DNA from: Devosia sp. YR412
GTDB lineage: Bacteria; Pseudomonadota; Alphaproteobacteria; Rhizobiales; Devosiaceae
Length of the DNA: 64,000 bases
Reading direction: 5' to 3'
NCBI RefSeq assembly: GCF_900110945.1
Contig: NZ_FOFL01000002.1
Span: 682,001 to 746,000, forward strand
Position 1 is the first letter of the stretch, and every line of letters starts with the position of its first letter. The position numbers and the translations under genes were made by a program. Positions 17,426 through 26,005 of the stretch are shown piece after piece. The notes below the pieces were generated by a model that saw only the letters and a list, made by a program, of their open reading frames with translations, had not been told where the DNA came from and did no database searches.

Positions 17426-18157
17426 CTAAAGCTTGGGAATAAAGCCTGTCCAGTCGGTCAGCACTTCGTGGCCCGTCTCATTGATGAGCACCATGTCGGA
17501 CTGGGTCACGCCGTAGTCGGGCTTGAATATCGCCGGCTCGAAGGCCAGCGCCATGCCGGGCGCAAGGACGGTTTTGGTGCCGGGCACCATTTGCGGCCGC
17601 TCATGATGGCCGAGGCCCAGCCCGTGGCCAAGAAAGCCGGGGCCGGTCTCGAAGCCATGGCGCCGCATTGTCTCATTTGCGGCGGCGACCAAATCCTCGC
17701 AGACGGCGCCGGGTTTGAGCAGCGGCAATACCTCTTCGCGAGCCGCCATCATGGCCTCCCAAGCCTTCGCGGCTTCGCCGGTCAGAGGCTTGCGCGAGAA
17801 GGTGCGCTCGAACTCGGCGCCATAGCCATTGATCGTCGCCCAGATGATGGTGAGACACGGTGCATCATCGGCAATTGGCTCGTGCGTCGAGGCAGGCAGC
17901 GACATGGCGATATGCTTGCCCGCACGGGTCCAGCACCAGAGGGCGGAGATAACCCCGTCTTCCTCGTCGCCATAGCCGGTGACGTCGTCCCCGGGGAAGA
18001 GCTTTGACCATTCGGTCATCATGCGCGCTTCGGCGGCAACGTTGGAATCGATCTCCGTGCCGCCATTCATCACCACATCATAGCTGGTCTGCATGCCCAG
18101 CCCGGCCAGATGGCTGGCCTTGCGGATATTGTCGATCTCCCACGGATCCTTGACCAT
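17426..18157 (-). CDS. M24-family metallopeptidase, N-terminally truncated
   Basis: The 243 residues correspond to the C-terminal 'pita-bread' domain of M24 (Xaa-Pro aminopeptidase/creatinase-like) proteins. The frame begins at MVKDPWEIDNIRKA, which in complete proteins follows a ~150-residue N-terminal domain. No ribosome site precedes ATG 18157 and the upstream frame is closed. Visible elements are GPGFLGHGLGLGHHERP (metal-binding His), ALAFEPAIF (Glu ligand) and GVTQSDMVLI, where the last Glu ligand is Asp. The usual D-x10-D pair is not obvious; NGYGAEFERTFS stands in its place, as in some poorly characterised M24 subgroups. Probably a decaying gene. Confidence 0.7.
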   Translation of the reverse strand: MVKDPWEIDNIRKASHLAGLGMQTSYDVVMNGGTEIDSNVAAEARMMTEWSKLFPGDDVTGYGDEEDGVISALWCWTRAGKHIAMSLPASTHEPIADDAPCLTIIWATINGYGAEFERTFSRKPLTGEAAKAWEAMMAAREEVLPLLKPGAVCEDLVAAANETMRRHGFETGPGFLGHGLGLGHHERPQMVPGTKTVLAPGMALAFEPAIFKPDYGVTQSDMVLINETGHEVLTDWTGFIPKL

Positions 18158-18613
18158 GCGCAGATCTCGGCAGCTTCTGGGTCATGTTCATTGTAGTACG
18201 CCCACATTCGGTCCTCGAGCCTTGTTCTACTCTTGGTTGCCTTGGACTTGATGAAAACTCAATCGGCTTCAGGGGCCGAGATTAACCGAAAGTTGACCCG
18301 CTTTAGTTGGGCACCATTTGATAGGGCGCGCCCGGCAATCACAGGAACAAATAGTCGGCCTCCGCTAGGCAGAAGTGTAGCGATAGGTGCCAAGCAGCAA
18401 AAGCGCGTGGCAAACAGCGCGAATTTGCCAACGGCTGCGCTTACAGTTGGTGCTGGAAAGTTTATTGTATGGCACGGCAACTACGCGCCCCATTCCGGAC
18501 GTCATAGGAGCAATCGCAAACTCCCGAAAGCAGCCGTTCAGATACAGTTTGGCAAAAGTATTCGAATACGTGCCGGGCGTCGGCATGTCTGTCGGTCCGG
18601 CTGCAGCGCGAGG
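18158..18613. other. Non-coding stretch between M24 fragment and cysG
   Basis: No credible gene is seen in these 456 bp. Repeat copy D lies at 18485-18537. On the minus strand just upstream of the M24 frame (about 18165-18260) a short open stretch (TRLEDRMWAYYNEHDPEAAE) looks coding-like but is not continuous with the peptidase frame and has no start; I do not recognise it. Confidence 0.4.
18485..18537 (-). repeat. Dispersed ~53-bp repeat, copy D
   Basis: On the plus strand it has GCGCCCCATTCCGGACGTCA at one end and AACTCCCGAAAGCAGCCG at the other, matching the conserved ends of the family. Confidence 0.6.
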
Positions 18614-20053
18614 CTATGAGGCCTGCGCGACGGACGTCTCAACAGTCGCTGTTTTTTTTGCGCGGGTCAGTACGTCGCCAACCATGATCAGCACCGGGCC
18701 CTTTGGCTGTGTGCCTTCGCCCAGTGTGGCGGCCATGTCCTTGAGAGACGTATAAGTGACAGTCTCGTTCGGGCTGCTGATGTCGCTGGCAATGGCCACG
18801 CCGGTGTGTGGTGGCATGCCGTGCGCGATCAGCTGTTCGGCAATACCGGCGCCATTCTGGCAGGCCATGTAATAGACATGGGTGGTCGAGGGATCGCTCA
18901 GGGCGCGCCAGTCGAGTGTGTCCGGCAGGCCGCCGTAGCGGGAATGGCCGGTCACAAAGCGCACCGACTGGGCGCAGTCGCGATGGGTGAGCGAAATATT
19001 GAGGCTCGCTGCCAGAGCCATTGCCGCGCTGATGCCGGGCACGACCTGTACCGGGATATTCTCGGCCTCGAGCGCCGCGATCTCCTCCCCTGCCCGGCCG
19101 AAGATCATCGGATCCCCGGACTTGAGGCGGACGACATGTCGCCCCTGTTTGGCTAGTGAAACCATCATGGCGTTGATATCGGCCTGCTTGCAGCTGGGGC
19201 GGCCGCTGCGCTTGCCGACGAGAATGCGCTTCGCCTCGCGGCGGGCGAGTTCGAGCACCTGGTCGGAGACGAGGTCGTCGAACAGGATGACATCTGCAGC
19301 CTGCAGGGCACGTACAGCTTTGATGGTGAGATATTCGGCATCGCCGGGACCCGCTCCGACAAGGGTGACCTTGCCGGACTTGGCCTGTTTCGCCATGCCG
19401 AGCCAGCGCGTGATGGTATTGTCGCTGGGCTGTTCGACAAAGGCGGCATCGGCCAGTTTTTCCCAGAAGGCGCGGCGTTCGGCGCCGTGATCGAGCAGCG
19501 CCGTGACCTTGTCGCGCATGGTGCGGGCAATCTCGGCCCAGCCGGCCAGCGCTTGCGGCAGCAGCATTTCAATACGGCGGCGCACGGCCTGGCCGAGGAT
19601 GGGTGCGGCGCCGGTGGTTGAAATGCCGACCACCAAGGGCGAGCGGTTGACAATGGAGCCGAACTGGAAGCTGCAGAACGCGGGCTTATCGATGACATTG
19701 ACGGGCACGCCATTGGCCCTTCCATGGGCTGCAAAGGCTGGCGCTTCGTTTTCCTCGCAATCGCCGACGGCCATTACGAGACCGCTCCAATCCGCCTCCT
19801 CCCAGGATGCTTGAACAAGCATGAGGCGGCCTTCATCAGCTAGCGCCAGCATTTCGGGCGCGCAGGTGCCCGGGGCATGGACGGTGACCCGGGCACCTGC
19901 GGCGACCAGCAATTCCGCTTTCCAGGCGGCGGCATCGGAGCCGCCGGCAATGAGAACGGGCTTGTTGGTGAGCATATAGAAGACCGGCAGCGTGGCCAGA
20001 TCGGCCATGCGGGGCGCTGCTATTGCGGCACGGCTGTGGGGCACGATATGCAT
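18614..20053 (-). CDS. cysG: Siroheme synthase (dehydrogenase/ferrochelatase plus uroporphyrinogen-III methyltransferase)
   Basis: The 479-residue protein has the CysG two-part layout. The N-terminal half (about 1-215) is the precorrin-2 dehydrogenase/sirohydrochlorin ferrochelatase (VLIAGGSDAAAWKAELL, PVNVIDKPAFCSFQFGS). The C-terminal half (about 228-470) is the SAM-dependent methyltransferase (VTLVGAGPGDAEYLTIKAV, VRLKSGDPMIFGRAGEE, VVPGISAAMALAA). It makes siroheme, the cofactor of nitrite reductase NirB encoded upstream in the same direction, so this is the expected last gene of a nitrite assimilation operon. AGGAG lies 7 bases before ATG 20053. The FNT gene ends 24 bp upstream. Confidence 0.96.
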   Translation of the reverse strand: MHIVPHSRAAIAAPRMADLATLPVFYMLTNKPVLIAGGSDAAAWKAELLVAAGARVTVHAPGTCAPEMLALADEGRLMLVQASWEEADWSGLVMAVGDCEENEAPAFAAHGRANGVPVNVIDKPAFCSFQFGSIVNRSPLVVGISTTGAAPILGQAVRRRIEMLLPQALAGWAEIARTMRDKVTALLDHGAERRAFWEKLADAAFVEQPSDNTITRWLGMAKQAKSGKVTLVGAGPGDAEYLTIKAVRALQAADVILFDDLVSDQVLELARREAKRILVGKRSGRPSCKQADINAMMVSLAKQGRHVVRLKSGDPMIFGRAGEEIAALEAENIPVQVVPGISAAMALAASLNISLTHRDCAQSVRFVTGHSRYGGLPDTLDWRALSDPSTTHVYYMACQNGAGIAEQLIAHGMPPHTGVAIASDISSPNETVTYTSLKDMAATLGEGTQPKGPVLIMVGDVLTRAKKTATVETSVAQAS

Positions 20054-20077
20054 CTGCCAATCTCCTGAATGTCGGGA

Positions 20078-20935
20078 CTATTCGGCCGGGACGGCGACCA
20101 CGTCATTAGCGCCGCGCGTCGTGGCAACCGGAACGCGACGCGGCGCAGTGCGCGAATGGGTGACGTAGAGGGTGAGGCCGACAAAGGTCAGGCCGCCGAC
20201 GAGATTGCCGATGACGGTGGGGATCTCGTTCCAGACCAGATAGTCCATGATCGAGAAATTGCCGCCCAGCATGAGCCCCGAGGGGAACAGGAACATGTTC
20301 ACGATGGAATGCTCGAAGCCCATGTAGAAGAACAGCATAATGGGCATCCACATGCCGATGACCTTTCCCGAGACCGAAGTGGACATCATGGCGGCGACGA
20401 CGCCGGTGGAGACCATCCAGTTGCAGAGCACGCCACGAATGAACAGCGTCAGCATGCCGGCGGCGCCATGGGCGGCATAGCCGACGGTGCGGCCTTCGCC
20501 GATATGACCGATCTTTTCGCCCACGGCGTCAGGTGCCTGACTGAAGCCGAAGGTGACGATGATGGCCATCATCAGCGCGACCATGAGGGCACCGGCGAAA
20601 TTGCCTGAGAACACCAGGCCCCAGTTGCGCAGTACGCCTTTGAGGGTGACGCCGGGGCGCTTGTCGATCAGTGCCAGCGGGACCAGAGTGAAGACGCCGG
20701 TGAGCAGATCAAAGCCCATGAGATAGAGCAGGATGAAGCCGACCGGGAACAGCACGGCGCCGAGCAGCGGCTGGCCGGTCTGGGTGGTGATGGTGATGGC
20801 AAAGGCCGCTGCCAGCGCCAGGATGGCGCCGGCCATGAAGGAGCGGATCAGCGTGTCGCGCGTCGACATGAAGACCTTGGCCTCGCCGGCGTCGATCATC
20901 TTGGTGACGAAATCCTTGGGGGCTACATAGTCCAT
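20078..20935 (-). CDS. Formate/nitrite transporter family channel, probable nitrite uptake
   Basis: The 285-residue membrane protein has about six hydrophobic helices and FNT family features: an N-terminal amphipathic start (MDYVAPKDFVTKMIDAGEAK), FMAGAILALAAAFAIT, VFSGNFAGALMVA, and ending MFLFPSGLMLGG and EIPTVIGNLVGG. Placement between nirD and cysG points to nitrite (NirC-like) rather than formate. The frame is open 57 codons further, but GGAGA 7 bases before ATG 20935 sets the start. It lies 38 bp after nirD. Confidence 0.9.
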   Translation of the reverse strand: MDYVAPKDFVTKMIDAGEAKVFMSTRDTLIRSFMAGAILALAAAFAITITTQTGQPLLGAVLFPVGFILLYLMGFDLLTGVFTLVPLALIDKRPGVTLKGVLRNWGLVFSGNFAGALMVALMMAIIVTFGFSQAPDAVGEKIGHIGEGRTVGYAAHGAAGMLTLFIRGVLCNWMVSTGVVAAMMSTSVSGKVIGMWMPIMLFFYMGFEHSIVNMFLFPSGLMLGGNFSIMDYLVWNEIPTVIGNLVGGLTFVGLTLYVTHSRTAPRRVPVATTRGANDVVAVPAE

Positions 20936-20973
20936 TGGGTCTCTCCGGGGTTGGGTGGCTTGCTGAAGGCGGA

Positions 20974-21324
20974 TCAGGCGGCCGTGGTGGCCGCGAGGAT
21001 TGAGGCGTCGATGAAGAGGCGGCCGTTTTCGGCGCGCATGGGATAGGTGCGGACGGCGCCGTCGTCGGCGCCCTGAGCCTCGCCGCTTTGCAGCGAAAAG
21101 ACCCAATTGTGCAGCGGACAGGTGACCTGAGCGCCATGGACGATGCCCTGGCTAAGGGGCCCGCCCTTGTGCGGGCACTTGTCGTCGATGGCGTAGACGT
21201 CGTCGGTTGCGGTGCGGAATACGGCGACCTTGCCCAAGGGCGTGGTAATGCAGCGGGCGCCTCGGCGGGGCACATCGGCCAAGGCGCCGATCTCGATCCA
21301 GGTGGTGGGGGACATATGGGTCAT
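20974..21324 (-). CDS. nirD: Nitrite reductase (NADH) small subunit
   Basis: The 116-residue Rieske-fold protein has both cluster-binding motifs, CPHKGGPLSQG and CPLHNWVFSL. It partners NirB in cytoplasmic NADH-dependent reduction of nitrite to ammonium. ATG 21324 lies 5 bases after the nirB stop, with GGAG upstream; ATG 21315 is an alternative start. The frame remains open through the nirB 3' end but that part is shadow. Confidence 0.95.
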   Translation of the reverse strand: MTHMSPTTWIEIGALADVPRRGARCITTPLGKVAVFRTATDDVYAIDDKCPHKGGPLSQGIVHGAQVTCPLHNWVFSLQSGEAQGADDGAVRTYPMRAENGRLFIDASILAATTAA

Positions 21325-21329
21325 AGCGC

Positions 21330-23774
21330 TCACTCCGCCGCCTGCAGCATGGCGAACTCGGCCATGGCGGCAAATTCGTGGGCGTCCTTGCCGTTGACGC
21401 GCTCTTCCCACGGATCCACTTGCGCGAATTGCTGGGAGAAGACGAAGCGGTCGAAGAGGGTCTTGCGCTTGTTGGTATCCTCGACGATTGCGTCCTTGAT
21501 CGAGGGGATACCGACGCGCTTCATCCATTTGTAGATGCGCTCGAGATAGCGCCCCTGCTCGCGATACAGCTGGGTCAGGGCAGCGATGATCTCGATGGCT
21601 TCGTCTTCGGACCTGGCGTGGCAGAGCACTTCGGTGCCGCGGATATCGAGGCCAGCAGCGCCGCCGAAATGGATTTCGTAGCCAGAATCGACGCAGATGA
21701 CGCCGATGTCCTTGCAGGTGGCTTCGGCACAATTGCGCGGACAGCCGGAGACGGCGAGCTTGAGTTTGGCCGGCGTCCACGAGCCCCACATGAACTTTTC
21801 GATGCGGATGCCGAGGCCGGTGGAATCCTGGGTGCCGAAGCGGCACCAGTCTGAACCGACACAGGTCTTGACCGTGCGTAACCCCTTGGCATAGGCGGCG
21901 CCCGAGACCATGCCGGCGGCATTGAGAGCAGCCCAGACGGCGGGCAGATCCTCCTTTTTCACCCCGAGTAGGTCGATGCGCTGGCCGCCCGTGACCTTGA
22001 TGGTGGGGACATCGAACTTTTCGGCGACATCGGCGATGGCGCGCAATTCCTTGACATTGGTGATGCCGCCGAACATGCGCGGCACCACCGAATAGGTGCC
22101 GTCCTTCTGGATATTGGCGTGGACCCGCTCGTTGATATAGCGGGACTGGCCATCGTCCTCATATTCGCCGGGCCAGGTAGCGATGAGGTAGTAATTGAGA
22201 GCCGGCCGGCATTTGGGGCAACCGCAGGAGGTCTTCCAGGCCAGCTCCTGCATGACGGCTGGAATAGACTTCAAATCCTGGGCGACGATCAGGCGGCGGA
22301 CTTCGTCGTGGCCGAGGTCGGTGCAATTGCACATGGGCTGGATGGCACTGGGATTATAGGCGTCGCCGATCGTCGCCATCAGCAGCTTTTCGACCAGCCC
22401 GGTGCAGGTGCCGCAGGAGGCCGAGGCCTTGGTATGGGCGCGGACATCGTCGAGCGAGGTCAGGCCCCGGGCGGTGATGGTCTCGGTGATCTTGCCCTTG
22501 CAGACGCCATTGCAGCCGCAGATTTCAGCATCGGCTGGCAATGCGGCCACGGCGGCCAGCGGATCGGCGACGGCGCCGCCGCCATAGGACTGGCCATAGA
22601 TCAAGGTGTCGCGCAGCTGGGTGATGTCGGTGCCGCGTTTGATGAGGTCGAAGAACCAGGCGCCGTCGCCGGTATCGCCATAGAGGACGGTGCCGATGAC
22701 CTTGTTGCCGGCGAGGACGACACGCTTGTAGATGCCGGAAGCCGCATTGCGCAGGACGACCTCTTCGCGGCCCTCGCCCTCGGCGAAGTCGCCGGCTGAG
22801 TAGAGGCTGACGCCAGTCACCTTGAGCTGGGTGGCGGTCTTGGGCGCGGTAAAGGCGGCGGCTTGGCCGACGAGGGTCTTCGCCGCGACCTTGGCCATGT
22901 CATAGAGCGGCGCGACGAGGCCATAGACGGCGCCGTCGCGCTCGACGCATTCGCCCAGGGCCAGGATATCGAGGTCGGAGGTGCGCATGGCGGCATCGAC
23001 AACCACGCCGCGCTGGACCTCGATGCCGGCATCGGTGGCGAGGCGCGTTTCGGGGCGAATGCCGGCGGCCATGATGACGAGGTCGGCCTCATAAATCGTG
23101 CCGTCTTCGAGCAGCACGGCCTCGACGCGGTCGGTGCCGAGCACTGCCTTGGTCTGGGCGCGGCAATGGACCTTGATTCCGCGGCTAGTAAGTTCGCGTT
23201 CGAGTAGGTAGCCAGCGGCGGGATCGAGCTGGCGATCCATCAGATGGCCAGCCAAGTGCAGCACGGTGACGCTCATGCCACGTCCGCTCAGCGCTGCAGC
23301 CGCTTCGAGGCCAAGCAGGCCACCGCCAATGACCACGGCGCGACTGCCGGGGCGGCCGGCGACGTCCAGCATGGCATTGACGTCGTCGAGATCGCGGAAG
23401 GCGCGCACGCCCGGCAGGTCGCGGCCGGCAATGGGCAGGATGAAGGGGGCGGAACCGGTGGCGATGACTAGCTTGTCGTAAGGGGTCTCGACGCCATTGG
23501 CGAAGACGGTCTTGCCCTGGCGGTCGATCTTGGTGACGGCGTGGCCGAAGCGGGTGTCGATGCCATTGGCGGCGTACCAAGCCGCATCGTGGGTGACGAT
23601 GTCGGCATAGGCCTTTTCGCCCGAGAGGACGGGCGAGAGCATTATGCGGTTGTAATTGCCGCGCGGTTCAGCGCCGAACAAGGTGACGTCATAGTCGTGG
23701 TCGGTCTCGAACAGATGCTCAAGCATGCGGCCCGAGGCCATGCCGGCGCCAATGATGACGAGTTTTTGAGCCAT
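21330..23774 (-). CDS. nirB: Assimilatory NADH-nitrite reductase large subunit
   Basis: The 814-residue protein has an FAD/NADH-binding N-terminal region (LVIIGAGMASGRMLEHL, VVIGGGLLGLEAA, ILALGECVER). A BFD-like [2Fe-2S] segment follows (CGCNGVCKGKI, ASCGTCTGLV). The siroheme/[4Fe-4S] domain carries the cluster cysteines in CVGSDWCRFG and CPRNCAEATC. It reduces nitrite to ammonium with NirD. Start 23774 is chosen because typical NirB begins MAQKLVIIG; the frame extends further upstream into the leader. The 170-base leader contains a NasT-type antitermination signal and a sigma-54 promoter, so nitrogen status and nitrate/nitrite should both control it. Confidence 0.96.
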   Translation of the reverse strand: MAQKLVIIGAGMASGRMLEHLFETDHDYDVTLFGAEPRGNYNRIMLSPVLSGEKAYADIVTHDAAWYAANGIDTRFGHAVTKIDRQGKTVFANGVETPYDKLVIATGSAPFILPIAGRDLPGVRAFRDLDDVNAMLDVAGRPGSRAVVIGGGLLGLEAAAALSGRGMSVTVLHLAGHLMDRQLDPAAGYLLERELTSRGIKVHCRAQTKAVLGTDRVEAVLLEDGTIYEADLVIMAAGIRPETRLATDAGIEVQRGVVVDAAMRTSDLDILALGECVERDGAVYGLVAPLYDMAKVAAKTLVGQAAAFTAPKTATQLKVTGVSLYSAGDFAEGEGREEVVLRNAASGIYKRVVLAGNKVIGTVLYGDTGDGAWFFDLIKRGTDITQLRDTLIYGQSYGGGAVADPLAAVAALPADAEICGCNGVCKGKITETITARGLTSLDDVRAHTKASASCGTCTGLVEKLLMATIGDAYNPSAIQPMCNCTDLGHDEVRRLIVAQDLKSIPAVMQELAWKTSCGCPKCRPALNYYLIATWPGEYEDDGQSRYINERVHANIQKDGTYSVVPRMFGGITNVKELRAIADVAEKFDVPTIKVTGGQRIDLLGVKKEDLPAVWAALNAAGMVSGAAYAKGLRTVKTCVGSDWCRFGTQDSTGLGIRIEKFMWGSWTPAKLKLAVSGCPRNCAEATCKDIGVICVDSGYEIHFGGAAGLDIRGTEVLCHARSEDEAIEIIAALTQLYREQGRYLERIYKWMKRVGIPSIKDAIVEDTNKRKTLFDRFVFSQQFAQVDPWEERVNGKDAHEFAAMAEFAMLQAAE

Positions 23775-23820
23775 TGGGTCGTCTGCTTTCCTGCTGGCGG
23801 ATGCTTGCTGATCCGCGGGC

Positions 23821-23893
23821 CAAAAACGAAAACGCCGCCAACCGTCACGACCAGTCTCCGATAAGGAGACCGCTCTTGATGGTTGGCGGCGTT
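23821..23893 (-). terminator. Leader terminator of nirB (regulated by NasT)
   Basis: On the minus strand AACGCCGCCAACC (23893-23881) pairs perfectly with GGTTGGCGGCGTT (23843-23831), followed directly by TTCGTTTTTG. The 13-bp outer stem encloses a smaller hairpin (GTCTCC/GGAGAC, loop TTATC). It lies inside the transcribed leader, upstream of the coding start, so it must be overcome for nirB expression. Its 5' arm overlaps the second ANTAR hairpin, making the two structures mutually exclusive. Confidence 0.8.
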
Positions 23894-23925
23894 GCCAGAT
23901 GTGTCGGCGCCCGTCATTGGACGCC
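23884..23925 (-). promoter_or_regulatory. Two-hairpin ANTAR (NasT) RNA target in nirB leader
   Basis: Hairpin P1 (23925-23906, minus strand) is GGCGTCC / AATGAC / GGGCGCC, seven pairs with one G-U. Hairpin P2 (23897-23884) is TGGC / AACGCC / GCCA. Both loops are six bases with A at position 1 and G at position 4, the signature bound by ANTAR domains. They are 8 bases apart, and P2 uses the 5' arm of the terminator. When NasT binds, P2 should form and the terminator should not. nasT and nasS are the next genes upstream. Confidence 0.8.
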
Positions 23926-23953
23926 ACTGCGCCGAAGCGCTTGCTACAGACAC

Positions 23954-23969
23954 TGCAGGAACCGTGCCA
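23954..23969 (-). promoter_or_regulatory. Sigma-54 (RpoN) promoter for nirB
   Basis: The minus strand reads TGGCACGGTTCCTGCA, differing from consensus TGGCACGNNNNTTGCA in one base outside the GG and GC elements, with exact -24/-12 spacing. It predicts a start near 23943, about 18 bases before the first ANTAR hairpin. That is where a leader-regulated transcript should begin. An activator such as NtrC is expected; no clear NtrC palindrome was recognised upstream. Confidence 0.7.
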
Positions 23970-24094
23970 GATTGCGGGCGTAGCTAAAATGCCAGCAATA
24001 TCAGATCAATGGCCGGTTCTGGATCAGAGGGCGCAGTCGAACAAGAATGACCATTTCGCCCAAGGCTGCGGCAAAATGCTCAATTCCTGAGCAA

Positions 24095-25315
24095 TCAGCG
24101 CTTCTGGCTCGCTATGTATTCATCGAGGTGATCGAGATCGAATTGCATGCCGTCAAAGAACCCGTCGGGGCCCAGGGTGAGCGTCGCGCCGGCGGCACCA
24201 ACCATGGTTGGCTCGGTCAGTGCGCCCTCGATCTTCGCATTGGCCGAGGGGACGGCGATCCCCTGCCCGGCCATGGCCGCGCGGAACAGATCGGGGCGAT
24301 AACTGGCACGGGCCTTGGCGGCATTTTCGGGCGTGTGTTCCACCTGCCCCCAGCGCACCATCTGGGAATAGAACCACATGGCGTGGCTGATCCAGGGGAA
24401 ATTGGCTGCACGGAGGAAGGGCACGAAGAACTCGTCGACTTGATGCTCGTCTTCCGGCCCGAATAGCAGCTTTCCCGAGAGCGGGCGCAGCAGCAGCTCG
24501 GACGGCAGGCCGAGCCGGTCGTCGCGCGACATGATTTTGGCAAGGGCGGGCATGTTGTCGGGATCGCCGCACCAGCGGGCCGCACGGGTCAGCGTGCGAA
24601 TGAGGGCGGCCAGTTGCTCGGGATAGCGATTGGCCCATTGCACCCGCGTGCCCAGCACCTTTTCCGGGCTGAGGCGCCAGATGGCGGACTTGGTGGTGAC
24701 GATACGGCCGATGCCACGGGCCACGGCCACCGAGCCCCAGGGCTCGCCGACGCAATAGGCATCGGTGCGGCGCGAGGCCAGCGCATCGGGCTGGAAGGAT
24801 GGCGGCACGACCATGATTTCGATATCGCGATCGGGGTCGACGCCCGAGGCCGCCAGCCAATAGCGCAGTTCGTAATTGTGCCCGCTTTCGCGATGCACCA
24901 CGCCAAAGCGCAGCCGGGGCAGGCCCTTTTCGGCCCGATCGGCAATGACCCGCTGCATGGCGAGGCCGGTGCCCTTCGCCGAACCACCTGCAGGCGCTCC
25001 GAAGGCGACCATCGCGGCCCAGAGGTCATTGGAGACCGTGATGGCATTGCCGCCGAGCCCCAGCGCCATAGGCGCTATCAGCGGCGCATCGAGCGGGGTG
25101 AGGCCGAGATTGGCGCTGAGCGGCATGGGGCCCAGCATATGGGCGGCGTCGAAATGGCCGATGGCGACGCGATCGCGAATATTGGCCCAGGAGGTTTCGC
25201 GCACCAGTTTGAGCACGAGGCCCTCAGCCTCGGCAAAACCCTGTTCCTGCGCGGCAATCAGCACCGCGCTGTCAAGCAGCGGCGCGAAGCCCAGCGTGAT
25301 CTGTGTCAGCCCCAT
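24095..25315 (-). CDS. nasS: NasS, cytoplasmic nitrate/nitrite-sensing protein
   Basis: The 406-residue protein is of the NrtA/NasS nitrate-binding family: an ITLGFAPLLDSAVLIAAQEQ start, LRFGVVHRESGHNYELRYWL, YCVGEPWGSVAVARG, and FPWISHAMWFYSQMVRWG. There is no signal peptide or lipobox, unlike NrtA, so it is cytoplasmic. It is encoded just after an ANTAR regulator. In the known NasS-NasT pair, NasS holds NasT inactive until it binds nitrate or nitrite. It begins 8 bp after the nasT stop and ends 320 bp before nirB. Confidence 0.93.
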   Translation of the reverse strand: MGLTQITLGFAPLLDSAVLIAAQEQGFAEAEGLVLKLVRETSWANIRDRVAIGHFDAAHMLGPMPLSANLGLTPLDAPLIAPMALGLGGNAITVSNDLWAAMVAFGAPAGGSAKGTGLAMQRVIADRAEKGLPRLRFGVVHRESGHNYELRYWLAASGVDPDRDIEIMVVPPSFQPDALASRRTDAYCVGEPWGSVAVARGIGRIVTTKSAIWRLSPEKVLGTRVQWANRYPEQLAALIRTLTRAARWCGDPDNMPALAKIMSRDDRLGLPSELLLRPLSGKLLFGPEDEHQVDEFFVPFLRAANFPWISHAMWFYSQMVRWGQVEHTPENAAKARASYRPDLFRAAMAGQGIAVPSANAKIEGALTEPTMVGAAGATLTLGPDGFFDGMQFDLDHLDEYIASQKR

Positions 25316-25323
25316 GTGCCCTC

Positions 25324-25911
25324 CTATGGTCCCAAAAGCTCGGCCGCGGTCACGACGCTTTGCGCGATTTCGGCGATCTTGCGGTTCTGGTTCATGGCGG
25401 TGGTCCGCAACAGGGCATAGGCCTCGTCTTCAGATATGCCGCGCGACTGCATGAGAATGCCCTTGGCCTTGTCCACGACCTTGCGTCCCTGCAGTTCGGA
25501 GCGCGCAGCCTCCAGCTCGTCCTGCATACGCGAAAAAGCGCGGAAGCGCAGGATGGCCATGTCGAGAATGGGTTTGACCCGATCTTTGCGCAGCCCGTCC
25601 ACGACATAGGCGGAAACTCCGGCGTCGACCGCCGCCTCAATCGAACTGAGGTCCGCCTTGTCGACAAACATGGCGATGGGCCGCTTTAGGCTGCGGGAGA
25701 GGGAGAAGAAATGCTCGAGGACGTCCCGATTGGGATTTTCGAGATCGATGATAACCACATCGGGGCCTATAGCACCGATCTGGGCGTCAACATCCTCGAC
25801 GTCCACGATCACCCGGACCCGGTCATGCCCGGCCTCGCGCAATCCAGCCTCAATGATCGAAGCGCGGATGGCGTTATCATCGATGACAAGGATCGAGAGA
25901 GCGTCGGGCAT
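25324..25911 (-). CDS. nasT: NasT, ANTAR-domain antiterminator
   Basis: The 195-residue protein has a receiver-like N-terminal domain (LSILVIDDNAIRASII) and a C-terminal ANTAR domain (KVVDKAKGILMQSRGISEDE, AYALLRTTAMNQNRKI). ANTAR domains bind paired hairpins with A1/G4 hexaloops in nascent RNA and prevent termination. Such a pair is present in the nirB leader. The receiver is of the pseudo-receiver type: the usual phospho-acceptor context is replaced by VVIIDLENPN. Start ATG 25911 is preceded by a 270-bp gap holding repeat copy E. Confidence 0.95.
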   Translation of the reverse strand: MPDALSILVIDDNAIRASIIEAGLREAGHDRVRVIVDVEDVDAQIGAIGPDVVIIDLENPNRDVLEHFFSLSRSLKRPIAMFVDKADLSSIEAAVDAGVSAYVVDGLRKDRVKPILDMAILRFRAFSRMQDELEAARSELQGRKVVDKAKGILMQSRGISEDEAYALLRTTAMNQNRKIAEIAQSVVTAAELLGP

Positions 25912-26005
25912 GCGGCTTTATCGCTGGGAAAGTGCGGCTGGGCAATCGGGTATGCGTGGGCGACCTTCAGCCCGGTTGGCGATCGGACTAACGATTGTCC
26001 AAGAT

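Larger units (their letters stand above)
23775..24094. other. nirB leader and promoter region
   Basis: This 320-bp gap between nasS and nirB is fully regulatory. From upstream to downstream on the minus strand it holds a sigma-54 promoter (23954-23969), two ANTAR hairpins (23906-23925 and 23884-23897), a long terminator (23821-23893), then the nirB ribosome site region. Confidence 0.75.

Noticed and set aside
24034..24060. Possible further copy of the dispersed repeat (CATTTCGCC word)
   Set aside because: Only a short stretch matches; the second conserved end is missing at the right distance.
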